Shown here one piece after another: positions 14,749-21,599 of a DNA stretch of 26,681 bases (position 1 is its first letter; every line of letters begins with the position of its first letter). This stretch comes from Leptofilum sp050292445 (GTDB lineage: Bacteria > Chloroflexota > Anaerolineae > Promineifilales > Promineifilaceae), in the NCBI GenBank assembly GCA_050292445.1, contig JBNKLQ010000055.1:1-26681 (forward strand). Direction: 5' to 3'. Both the position numbers and the translations under genes were made by a program. The notes beneath the pieces are model-generated. The model had not been told where the DNA came from, made no database searches, and saw only the letters and a list, made by a program, of their open reading frames with translations.

Positions 14749-15768
14749 ATGAGCATTTGGGACAACATTGTTGGGCATGGTTGGGCGGTAGAGATGTTAG
14801 CCAGTGGGCTGGCAAACGGCCGTCTTGGGCACGCTTATCTCATCACTGGGCCAGAACGGGTGGGCAAAACAACGCTGGCCCGTACCTTTGCCCAGGCATT
14901 AAACTGCGAAGCGCCAGAAGCGGAACGGCCGTGTGGGCATTGTCGTCCCTGTAAATTAATCGCCGTTGATCGGCATCCTGACGTGAAGCTGATTACCCCA
15001 GAAGTGAGCGGGCGGGGCAAGCTGACCCTAAAAATCGAAACAATACGACAGTTGCAGCAAGATTTGAACCTATCAGCGTACGAGGCGCGCTACAAAGTGG
15101 CGATTTTGGAGCGATTTGATGCCGCCACCATTGGGGCGGCCAATGCGTTCTTGAAAACATTGGAAGAGCCGCCGGGCAAAGTTATCTTGCTGCTTACGGC
15201 TACCGACGCTGATATGCTGCTACCCACCATTGCTTCCCGCTGTCGCACGCTGAATTTACGGCCGCTACCCGCCGATCTCATCGAAACCAGCTTAGCAACC
15301 CGCTGGCAGGTTCCGGCGGAAAAAGCAACCTTGCTGGCTCATTTGGCAGACGGCCGTTTAGGTTGGGCTGTCCAGGCCGCTGAAGATGAAACCATCTTGC
15401 AAACGAGGGCCGAGCATTTGGCCCAGCTGCACGATGCCCTGGCCGGGCGACGTGCCCATCGTTTTGCCCTGGCCGATAAGTTAGCGCGCAAGCCGGAAAC
15501 GCTGCCCGATCTGCTGAAAACATGGCTCAGCTGGTGGCGCGATTTAACCTTGCTCAACCTGCGGCGCGGCCAACCCGTGAATCTCATTCTGACCAACATA
15601 GACGAAATTGATCGTCTGGAGCCACTGGCCGCCACCTGGACTGAACAGCAAATTAACCCCAGCCTCAACCAGACCAACGAATCCCTGTGGCAATTGGAGC
15701 GGAATGCCAATACGCGGTTGGTTTTAGAGAATTTGCTGCTGGTTTACCCAATCCCCGAATTGGCTTAA
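14749..15768 (+). CDS. holB: DNA polymerase III delta' subunit
   Basis: Clamp-loader AAA+ subunit of the replicative polymerase. Visible: N-terminal VGHGWAVEML (replication factor C box), Walker A GPERVGKTTLA (34-44), a four-cysteine zinc module (Cys53, 62, 65, 68, in LNC and PCGHCRPC), the stretch AANAFLKTLEEPP, and the SRC motif ASRCRTL before the sensor region. The N-terminal two-thirds is well conserved; the C-terminal part is variable, as usual. The length of 339 aa is normal for delta'. Walker A is intact, unlike E. coli delta' where it is degenerate. It could instead be a DnaX-like paralogue, but it lacks the long C-terminal domains of tau. It is divergent from thiolase, and a hairpin repeat follows its stop. 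No strong ribosome binding site is seen before the ATG. Three ACGGCCGT copies fall inside. Confidence 0.9.
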   Translation: MSIWDNIVGHGWAVEMLASGLANGRLGHAYLITGPERVGKTTLARTFAQALNCEAPEAERPCGHCRPCKLIAVDRHPDVKLITPEVSGRGKLTLKIETIRQLQQDLNLSAYEARYKVAILERFDAATIGAANAFLKTLEEPPGKVILLLTATDADMLLPTIASRCRTLNLRPLPADLIETSLATRWQVPAEKATLLAHLADGRLGWAVQAAEDETILQTRAEHLAQLHDALAGRRAHRFALADKLARKPETLPDLLKTWLSWWRDLTLLNLRRGQPVNLILTNIDEIDRLEPLAATWTEQQINPSLNQTNESLWQLERNANTRLVLENLLLVYPIPELA

Positions 15769-15774
15769 GCTTTT

Positions 15775-15809
15775 ATGTGGGTCGGATTGCCAATCCGACT
15801 TACGCACAT
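15775..15809. repeat. Hairpin repeat behind holB
   Basis: GTCGGATTG (15781-15789) and CAATCCGAC (15791-15799) form a 9-bp perfect stem with one base between, extended by outer ATGTG/CACAT pairing. It starts 7 bases after the holB stop and may act as a terminator, although there is no T-run. I associate palindromes of this GTCGGATT type with dispersed repeats in environmental genomes. Confidence 0.6.
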
Positions 15810-15879
15810 GTGCTGTTCACCCTGCGAAATCTTAAAGAACCATTTTTTGACGGTGAAGAGCGGTCGGTTGGTGTTGGTT

Positions 15880-15899
15880 AATCAACTGATCGGTTGATT
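15880..15899. promoter_or_regulatory. Palindrome upstream of ABC exporter; candidate operator
   Basis: AATCAACTGATCGGTTGATT is a 20-base palindrome with one mismatched base pair (two positions). The size and symmetry suit a dimeric repressor. No repressor gene lies nearby, so the function is only inferred. Confidence 0.4.
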
Positions 15900-15932
15900 T
15901 GTTATCCCCCTCATATGACTACAATCAAACAG

Positions 15933-15953
15933 GGTCATGGTTAGAACATGACC
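15933..15953. promoter_or_regulatory. GGTCATG/CATGACC inverted repeat; second candidate operator
   Basis: GGTCATG (15933-15939) and CATGACC (15947-15953) are perfect arms with a 7-base spacer, about 34 bases after the first palindrome. It could be a transcription factor site or a leader hairpin for the ABC operon. Confidence 0.35.
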
Positions 15954-16059
15954 TGTGCATGACTTCCGGCACATTCGGCGACGGCCGTTTGCCGTTAAAC
16001 TCGCTATCAGATTCAGAAAAGCAACGATAAGCAAGCGCGTGCAATATCAGCAGATTTCT

Positions 16060-16082
16060 CTCTGCGACTCTGCGCCTCTGCG
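16060..16082. repeat. Three tandem CTCTGCG units
   Basis: CTCTGCG occurs at 16060, 16068 and 16076, an exact 8-base period, ending 26 bases before the ABC gene start. I associate this low-complexity phrase with a dispersed repeat in Chloroflexota-like genomes; nothing further is seen. Confidence 0.5.
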
Positions 16083-16108
16083 TTAAATTTAATTAATAGG
16101 AGAAACCG

Positions 16109-17065
16109 ATGTCACTCATTGTGGAAGTGAAAGATTTACACAAACAGTACAATCCGCCCGATGGCGTAACGGCCGTTCAGGGCGTCTCTTTTGCTATTCG
16201 GCAGGGGGAAATTTTTAGCCTGCTTGGCCCCAACGGTGCAGGCAAAAGCACCACTATCTCCATGCTCAGCGGCCTGCTGGCTCCCACCGGTGGCGATGCC
16301 ACCATCGACGGTCATTCCATCACCCAAGATGCCAAAGCAGTCAAGCAGGTCATCGGCGTAGTGCCTCAGGAAATTGCCCTGTACGACACCATCAGCGCTC
16401 GGGAAAACCTCAACTTTTGGGGCAAGATGTATGGTTTGTCGGGGGAAAAGTTAAAGGAACGGGTAACGGCCGTTTTGCAAATTGCCGGTCTTGCTGATCG
16501 AGCCGATGACAAAGTAGCAACCTTTTCCGGTGGCATGAAGCGGCGCATCAACATCGCCGTGGGGTTGCTGCACAGCCCCACGGTTTTGTTCATGGACGAA
16601 CCCACCGTGGGCATCGACCCGCAAAGCCGCCGCCGTATTTTAGATACGGTGAAAGAGCTTAACGAGCAAGGGCTCACCGTTTTGTATACCACCCACTACA
16701 TGGAAGAAGCCGAAGAGTTGAGCGACCGTATCGGCATCATCGACCACGGCAAGCTCATTGCTGTAGGGACGCAGGATGAGCTGACGGCAACGGTGGGCCA
16801 GTACGACATCATTAATCTGGATATAGGCGAAACGGCCGAAATCAACGGCACCCTGGTCGGCGATTTGGCCGGATTGGACGGCATTCACCAGGCAGATGGG
16901 GAAGCAGAGCATGTGATTGTGCAGGCCAAAGATGCCAACGCCGTGCTGCCCCGCATTCTGAAAACTGTGGCCGAACACGGCCGTTCCATCCGCCGCCTTG
17001 AAATTCAAGAACCCAACCTGGAAGCCGTCTTTCTCCATCTAACTGGTCGCGCTTTAAGAGACTGA
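16109..17065 (+). CDS. ABC transporter ATP-binding protein (ABC-2 exporter type)
   Basis: Nucleotide-binding subunit of an ABC-2-type exporter. Motifs in order: Walker A LLGPNGAGKSTT (about 38-49), Q-loop VVPQEIALYD (about 84-93), signature FSGGMKRR (139-146), Walker B VLFMDEPTVGIDP (159-171), H-loop TTHYMEEAE (His196). A C-terminal tail of about 80 residues (from about 235) with ILKTVAEHGRSIRRLEIQEP is typical of the DrrA/CcmA-like branch. It belongs to one operon with two ABC-2 permeases (gaps of 8 and 79 bases). AGGAG lies seven bases before the ATG. DrrA relatives export drugs, lipids or polysaccharides; the cargo here is unknown. No accessory gene narrows it. Confidence 0.95.
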   Translation: MSLIVEVKDLHKQYNPPDGVTAVQGVSFAIRQGEIFSLLGPNGAGKSTTISMLSGLLAPTGGDATIDGHSITQDAKAVKQVIGVVPQEIALYDTISARENLNFWGKMYGLSGEKLKERVTAVLQIAGLADRADDKVATFSGGMKRRINIAVGLLHSPTVLFMDEPTVGIDPQSRRRILDTVKELNEQGLTVLYTTHYMEEAEELSDRIGIIDHGKLIAVGTQDELTATVGQYDIINLDIGETAEINGTLVGDLAGLDGIHQADGEAEHVIVQAKDANAVLPRILKTVAEHGRSIRRLEIQEPNLEAVFLHLTGRALRD

Positions 17066-17073
17066 GGTTTATC

Positions 17074-18330
17074 ATGAAAATTTGGACAATTGCCTGGAAA
17101 GATACCTTAATCCGTTTTCGGGATCGCAACGCGCTGATTTTGATGATCCTCGCACCGCTGGTGCTCTCGGCCATCATTGGCTCAGCGTTTGGCGGTTTTA
17201 TTAGCGGCAGCGACCCAACCCCTTTTGATGCCATCCCCGTCCTGGTCATCAATGAAGATGAGGGTGGGCAAGGCGAGCAATTTATTGAAATTTTAACCAG
17301 TGAAGATCTGGCCGACCTGCTGGATGTGACGGAGATGACCGATTTAGCCGCTGCCCGTGAGAAGGTGCAGGCGGGCGAGGCCCGGGCCGCCATTTTGATT
17401 CCAACTTCATTTAGTGCGGCAGTGGAAAATAGTGGGGACGCGGAAACGGCCGTTTCCCTCGTTCAATTCTACGCGGACCCTGGCTCCACCCTCACGCCTA
17501 ACATCGTGCGGGGTGTGGTGACCCAACTGGTGAATGGCTTCAATACGGCCGCTGTTTCGGTGGATGTCACCGTTGAGCAACTGACCGCTTCTGCGCAAAC
17601 GCTTGGCCCGGCAATGGCCAGCCTGGGCACCGTGCTCAACGATGAGCTGGAAAGCCAAATCGGCCAAAACCAGGTCAGCATTAGCCTCAACGATGTTTCG
17701 GTTGGGGAAGAAGAGGCGAGCAGCGACCTGAATCCATTCGCATTTTTTGCTCCCAGCATGGGCATCCTCTTCCTCATGTTTTCCATGGTCGATGGCACCC
17801 GCTCCATTTTGGATGAACAGCAGGGCGGCACGCTGAATCGCTTGGTCAGCACGCCCACCAGCCATATTGAAATTTTGCTGGGTAAAATTGGTGGTGTTTT
17901 TCTCACCGGTGCGCTGCAATTTGTGGTCTTTGTCATCGCCTCTTCTCTGCTGTTTGGTCTGGATTGGGGCAGCTCTCCGCTGGGTCTGGCGCTGATGGTG
18001 CTGTCCGTGGTGCTGGCCTTTACCAGTCTGGGCGCCCTGGTGGCTGCGTATGCCAAAGATGCCAATCAGGCCAATATTATTGGCTCAGTCATCACCCTGG
18101 CGTTTGCTGCCCTGGGAGGCAACTTTGTCCCAGCGCAAAACTTCCCGCCCTTTTTGGAGCAGTTGAGCAAAATCAGCATCAACCGCTGGGCACTTGACGG
18201 CTTCTCTGACCTGACACTGTTTGGCCTGGGCTTGAATGATGTGCTGCTGGAAGCAGGCGTCTTACTCGGCCTGAGTGTGGTCCTTACTGGTCTGGCCCTG
18301 TGGCAGTTCCAACGGCGGTTGGCACGATAG
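17074..18330 (+). CDS. ABC-2 type transporter permease, first subunit
   Basis: Membrane subunit of the exporter, 418 aa. It has an N-terminal membrane helix (about 20-45, LILMILAPLVLSAIIGSAFG), a long extracytoplasmic domain (about 45-225) with VLVINEDEGGQGEQFIEIL, typical of the YhgE/DrrB-like ABC-2 family, and then five hydrophobic segments from about residue 228 (FFAPSMGILFLMFSMVDG, GALQFVVFVIASSLLFG and others). The last part includes LGGNFVPAQNFPPFLEQLSKI, the signature loop of this family. The N-terminal domain is rich in Ala, Glu and Asp. It is homologous to the second permease, so the transporter is probably a heterodimer. TGAGG precedes the ATG. Confidence 0.93.
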   Translation: MKIWTIAWKDTLIRFRDRNALILMILAPLVLSAIIGSAFGGFISGSDPTPFDAIPVLVINEDEGGQGEQFIEILTSEDLADLLDVTEMTDLAAAREKVQAGEARAAILIPTSFSAAVENSGDAETAVSLVQFYADPGSTLTPNIVRGVVTQLVNGFNTAAVSVDVTVEQLTASAQTLGPAMASLGTVLNDELESQIGQNQVSISLNDVSVGEEEASSDLNPFAFFAPSMGILFLMFSMVDGTRSILDEQQGGTLNRLVSTPTSHIEILLGKIGGVFLTGALQFVVFVIASSLLFGLDWGSSPLGLALMVLSVVLAFTSLGALVAAYAKDANQANIIGSVITLAFAALGGNFVPAQNFPPFLEQLSKISINRWALDGFSDLTLFGLGLNDVLLEAGVLLGLSVVLTGLALWQFQRRLAR

Positions 18331-18390
18331 GGTAGCAAGTTGCAAGTTGCAAGTGAGAAGTTTACTTGCTACCTGCAACCTGCTACTTGC
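18331..18390. repeat. Imperfect hairpin between the two permease genes
   Basis: A left arm with GCAAGTTGCAAGTTGCAAGT (18335-18354) pairs with the right arm (18364-18384, ACTTGCTACCTGCAACCTGC) at roughly 18 of 21 positions, with a loop of about 9 bases. The left arm itself is built of direct TTGCAAG units. It fills most of the 79-base gap and may reduce expression of the second permease or be a repeat insertion. Confidence 0.6.
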
Positions 18391-18409
18391 ATATTCACTG
18401 GAGTGAATC

Positions 18410-19639
18410 ATGTTCAAAAAAGCATTAGACATTACCAAACTTTATTTAAAAACAACATACAGTGAACGCACTGTGTTAATTTTTCAGCTCATCATGCCCT
18501 TGGTGTTTACTTTTTTAATTGGGCAGGCGATTGGTGGTTTTGGTCCAGGCGGGAGCAGCAGCACCACGGTGACCTGGGCGCTGGCTGTAGCCAATGAAGA
18601 CGCAGGCAGCTTGGGTGCGGCGCTGGTGGAAAACCTGGCGGCTGATCCTACGTTGGAGATTGTGGAAGTTACGGCCGTTTCCCTGCCCACCACTGTTAAA
18701 AATGAAGAAGCCGAAGCAGGGATACTCATCCCCACCAACTTCAGCGAAGAACTGCAAACAGGTAACAGCCTGGTGCTCGACTTTTACAGCGATCCGGCTA
18801 ACGCGCAGCGGGTGCAGCCGGTGGAACAAGCCGTGCTTGGTGCGGTGAGCCAGCTGACTGGCTCCATCAGCTCTGCTAGCATTTCGCGTGACGTGGCTAG
18901 AGAGCTGGGTTTGTTTGAGCTGGGTGTAGACGAAGATGATTATTTTGAAACGGCCGTTGCCACCGCCCAAACCGAATGGCAAAATCCGCCCGTTGCTATC
19001 CAGGTAAACGAAGATGAGATTGCCGTGGACAGCAACGACATCATCCCGCAGGGAATCAATCAATCCTCGCCTGGTATGATGGCCATGTTTGCCACCTTTG
19101 GCATGATTGGTGGGGCGGCAGTGCTTATTCAAGAGCGGCAGTCTGGCACGCTGCGCCGCCTGGTGGTGATGCCAATCAATAAAAGCAGCATTTTGCTGGG
19201 CAAGCTGCTGGGCATCCTGCTGGTTGGCCTGGTGCAGATGACGCTGCTTATTGTCGTGGCGGCCCTCTTTTTTGATGTGCCTTGGGGCAACAGCCCTGTG
19301 GCCTTGGCCATTGTGGTGTTTGCCTTTGGCCTGGCCATCACCAGCCTAAGCATGATGATGGCGGCGCTGACCAAGACATTGGCTCAGGCCAATGCTCTGG
19401 GGACGGTCATTGTGCTTTCCATCTCGGCCTTGGGCGGGGCGTGGTGGCCGCTGGACATCGTGCCTGGTTGGATGCAGACGATTGGTCGGTTTTCGCCGAT
19501 GTCTTGGGCAATGGATGGGTTCCAAGATATTATTACGCGCGGCTTGGGCGTCACGGCCGTTTTGCCAGAGGCGGGTGTTTTGTTGGCCTTCGCCGCTGTC
19601 TTTTTAACCATTGGCATCTGGCAGTTTCGATACGAATAA
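18410..19639 (+). CDS. ABC-2 type transporter permease, second subunit
   Basis: Second membrane subunit, 409 aa, paralogous to the first. It has an N-terminal helix (IFQLIMPLVFTFLIGQAIGG), an extracytoplasmic domain from about 45 to 215 with ALAVANEDAGSLGAALVENL, then a helix MMAMFATFGMIGGAAVLIQE followed by QSGTLRRLVVMPINKSSILL, the linker typical of ABC-2 permeases, and further hydrophobic helices ending in FRYE. The loop LGGAWWPLDIVPGWMQTIG matches the family signature near the C-terminus. CTGGAG lies before the ATG at 18410. The paralogue pairing suggests an old duplication within the operon. Three ACGGCCGT copies are included. Cargo unknown. Confidence 0.93.
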   Translation: MFKKALDITKLYLKTTYSERTVLIFQLIMPLVFTFLIGQAIGGFGPGGSSSTTVTWALAVANEDAGSLGAALVENLAADPTLEIVEVTAVSLPTTVKNEEAEAGILIPTNFSEELQTGNSLVLDFYSDPANAQRVQPVEQAVLGAVSQLTGSISSASISRDVARELGLFELGVDEDDYFETAVATAQTEWQNPPVAIQVNEDEIAVDSNDIIPQGINQSSPGMMAMFATFGMIGGAAVLIQERQSGTLRRLVVMPINKSSILLGKLLGILLVGLVQMTLLIVVAALFFDVPWGNSPVALAIVVFAFGLAITSLSMMMAALTKTLAQANALGTVIVLSISALGGAWWPLDIVPGWMQTIGRFSPMSWAMDGFQDIITRGLGVTAVLPEAGVLLAFAAVFLTIGIWQFRYE

Positions 19640-19645
19640 ACGATT

Positions 19646-19673
19646 GTAGGGGCGGTTTGCGAACCGCCCCTAC
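19646..19673. repeat. Perfect 12-bp hairpin repeat after the ABC operon
   Basis: GTAGGGGCGGTT (19646-19657) and AACCGCCCCTAC (19662-19673) form a perfect stem with the 4-base loop TGCG. It lies 7 bases after the second permease stop and 16 before the next start. A GC-rich stem like this may act as a terminator or mRNA stabiliser. It resembles the widespread GTAGGGGCG-type intergenic palindromes. Confidence 0.75.
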
Positions 19674-19688
19674 TGGAAAAAATCATTC

Positions 19689-20456
19689 ATGAATCCTTCC
19701 GATTTTCTCAACTTTGCCCTCGATGCCGCCTGGCAGGCGGGGCGCGTGACGCTGGGCCACTTCCAAACGGGGGTGTTGGTGCAGCGCAAGGCGGATAACA
19801 CGCCGCTCACCATTGCCGACCAGCAGGCAGAACAAAAGCTGCGGCAGCTCATCGAGCAATATTGGCCGGAGCACAACATCATTGGTGAGGAATACGGCCG
19901 TACCCAACACAACTCGTCCTACACCTGGGTCTGCGACCCCATCGATGGCACCAAATCGTTCATGTGCGGCGTGCCGCTGTACGCCAATCTGGTGGCGCTG
20001 CTCAAGGACAACGAACCAATTCTGGGCGTGATTAACTTTCCAGCGCTAAACGAAATGGTGTATGCCGTGCGCGGTGGTGGCTGTTTTTGGAACGGCCGTC
20101 CCGCCCACGTTTCTAATACCCAAAAACTGGAAGATGCGGTGATTTTGTGCAGCGATTTAGACACATTTGCCCTATTGGGCCGCGCCGAAAAATGGCAAAA
20201 ATTAGTTGAAGCTAGTTACGTGCAGCGCACCTGGGGCGACGCCTATGGCTACGCTCTCGTGGCCACTGGCCGCGCCGACGTGATGGTGGACCCTATCATG
20301 GCCTTGTGGGACATTGCCCCAATGCAGGTAATCTTGGAAGAGGCGGGTGGTACGCTCACCGATTGGCAAGGGGGAGCCACCATCCACCACGAAGAAAGCA
20401 TTGCTACGAATGGGCAACTTTTGGCTGAGGTTTTGGACGTGATGTGTGAAACGTGA
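19689..20456 (+). CDS. hisN: Inositol-monophosphatase family phosphatase, HisN-like histidinol-phosphatase
   Basis: Mg-dependent phosphatase of the IMPase fold. Metal sites are in place: Glu67-Glu68 in IIGEEYG, Asp83, Asp86 and Thr88 in DPIDGTKSF, and Asp208 in ALWDIAP. The combination DPIDGTKSFMCGVPLYANLVALL, WNGRPAHVS and GDAYGYALVATGRADVMVD is characteristic of the histidinol-phosphate phosphatase branch (HisN) rather than inositol phosphatase, but there is no other his gene here, so substrate is inferred. The length of 255 aa is normal. It follows the ABC operon on the same strand, separated by a hairpin, so could be independently transcribed. Its last codons, ending Val-Met-Cys-Glu-Thr, are formed by a palindromic repeat shared with the converging kinase gene. 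Confidence 0.88.
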   Translation: MNPSDFLNFALDAAWQAGRVTLGHFQTGVLVQRKADNTPLTIADQQAEQKLRQLIEQYWPEHNIIGEEYGRTQHNSSYTWVCDPIDGTKSFMCGVPLYANLVALLKDNEPILGVINFPALNEMVYAVRGGGCFWNGRPAHVSNTQKLEDAVILCSDLDTFALLGRAEKWQKLVEASYVQRTWGDAYGYALVATGRADVMVDPIMALWDIAPMQVILEEAGGTLTDWQGGATIHHEESIATNGQLLAEVLDVMCET

Positions 20457-20492
20457 CCCGGAAATTCTCACGCATCACGTTTCACGCATCAC
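20439..20492. repeat. 18-bp inverted repeat spanning both convergent stop codons
   Basis: GTGATGTGTGAAACGTGA (20439-20456) and TCACGTTTCACGCATCAC (20475-20492) pair at 17 of 18 positions across an 18-base loop. The left arm contains the HisN-like gene's last five codons and stop, and the right arm the kinase gene's last five and stop. It likely works as a bidirectional terminator, although no T-run is seen. Related to the hairpin at 8565-8595. Confidence 0.8.
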
Positions 20493-21467
20493 TTTCTCCA
20501 GTCGGGCCCGCGCCTCACTTTTCCGCGAAAGCGCATACAGCGCGCCATACCCTTCAATAACCAGAGAAGAAGAAACGAGGCCGTAAGCCACTGCCTGGGC
20601 TGGCTTTCCCGTTTGGGCCAGACCAACCATGAAGCCGCCGCAGAAGCTGTCGCCTGCGCCGGTCACGTCGCTGATGCGCGGGTCGTTGGCGGTGTGGTAG
20701 GCGGGGAAGTGGGTGATGGTTTGAGTACGGCCGTTCACCAATAGCACCCCGTCTGCGCCATTTTTCACCACCACCCAACGCACCCCCCACTTTGTTAGTG
20801 TAATAGCCGCCTCTGCCAAATCCACGTCCGCCCCAAACAACGAGCGCATTTCCATGGCGCTGGGCAAAAAAACGTCCACCTGCGGCAAAATTTGCTTGAT
20901 TTGTTCCCGGCGGGCTGGAATCATGTACCGTTCCCCCGGATCAAGCGTAATTTGGGGGATGCCCAGTTGCCGCAAATAGGGTGGGATATGTAGATGGGTG
21001 GCCAAGGCAAGGGGGGAAAGGTGAACGGCCGTTACCGAACGCCACCCATCGGGCCAATCCTCTGGCCGTAAAGCCAGCGGTTCGTAATCATGCGGATCGT
21101 CTTGGCCAGGGGTGGAGTGGATGTAATCTTGCAGCGCGGCGGGCAAGGGTTGGCCGATGCGGGCAAAGTGGCTGGCGGGATTGGTATCATCGCGACGGCC
21201 GTCTGGCAAATAGGCAAAAAAGGTGCGGTGATCTTGCGGCGTGGGCAGGCGAACCAGCCCGTCAATGCCGATTTGCTGAGCGGGGAGCTGGGCAAGCCAT
21301 CCTTGCGGATAGTTGCTGCCGATTCGCGCCCACAAATTGACCGGTGCATCCCAAATTGCTGCCCCCACGGCGGCATAAAGCGCATTGCCGCCCACCATCT
21401 TCACCCGCGCCTCGCCCGCGTGGGTGATCAAATAATCAATTCGCATTCCGCCTGTTGTTACAAACAT
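20475..21467 (-). CDS. PfkB-family carbohydrate kinase
   Basis: Ribokinase-like sugar or nucleoside kinase, 330 aa. Motif 1 is visible in KMVGGNALYAAVGAAIWD (about 24-40), and motif 2 DVTGAGDSFCGGF (267-279) includes catalytic Asp273. Between them lie LDPGERYMIPARRE (about 150-165) and LPSAMEMRSLFG, the sugar and nucleotide segments of the family. The substrate is not readable. The ATG at 21467 lies only about 10 bases inside the left end of the insertion sequence, so the native upstream region has been displaced, although the N-terminus looks complete. No good ribosome binding site remains before the start, and an alternative ATG (Met8) has GGCGGA too close. The C-terminal residues come from the palindrome shared with the HisN-like gene. 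Confidence 0.9.
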   Translation of the reverse strand: MFVTTGGMRIDYLITHAGEARVKMVGGNALYAAVGAAIWDAPVNLWARIGSNYPQGWLAQLPAQQIGIDGLVRLPTPQDHRTFFAYLPDGRRDDTNPASHFARIGQPLPAALQDYIHSTPGQDDPHDYEPLALRPEDWPDGWRSVTAVHLSPLALATHLHIPPYLRQLGIPQITLDPGERYMIPARREQIKQILPQVDVFLPSAMEMRSLFGADVDLAEAAITLTKWGVRWVVVKNGADGVLLVNGRTQTITHFPAYHTANDPRISDVTGAGDSFCGGFMVGLAQTGKPAQAVAYGLVSSSLVIEGYGALYALSRKSEARARLEKVMRET

Positions 21468-21477
21468 TTATACACTG

Positions 21478-21499
21478 CCTAACGTAAGTTTTGTGCAAT
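21478..21499 (+). repeat. Left terminal inverted repeat of the insertion sequence
   Basis: Reads inward as CCTAACGTAAG then TTTTGTGCAAT. Its partner, read from the other end, is CTTAGCGTAAC then AATTGTGCAAT; 17 of 22 positions agree. Confidence 0.7.
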
Positions 21500-21599
21500 T
21501 GGCAGCGAAATCGTGAGAAATCGCCAAAAATAAAAGTTGAACCTTTACAAACTGCTCATTAGTGGCAGGCTCATAGCAATATTTCACAACGAGGTCGCT

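Larger units (their letters stand above)
15769..16108. other. Repeat-rich leader between holB and the ABC exporter
   Basis: A 340-base gap. In order it holds: a hairpin repeat (15775-15809), an imperfect 20-base palindrome (15880-15899), a 7-bp stem (15933-15953), one intergenic ACGGCCGT (15981-15988), and three tandem CTCTGCG units (16060-16082). AGGAG lies 7 bases before the ABC gene ATG. No credible gene was seen. The palindromes are candidate operators for the exporter. Confidence 0.5.

Noticed and set aside
16842..17393. 183-codon minus-strand frame across the ABC ATPase and permease junction
   Set aside because: Overlaps two strong genes in antisense and contains no family motif.
18515..19132. 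205-codon minus-strand frame within the second permease gene
   Set aside because: Antisense to a clear ABC-2 permease; composition is that of a shadow frame rich in His, Arg and Gln.
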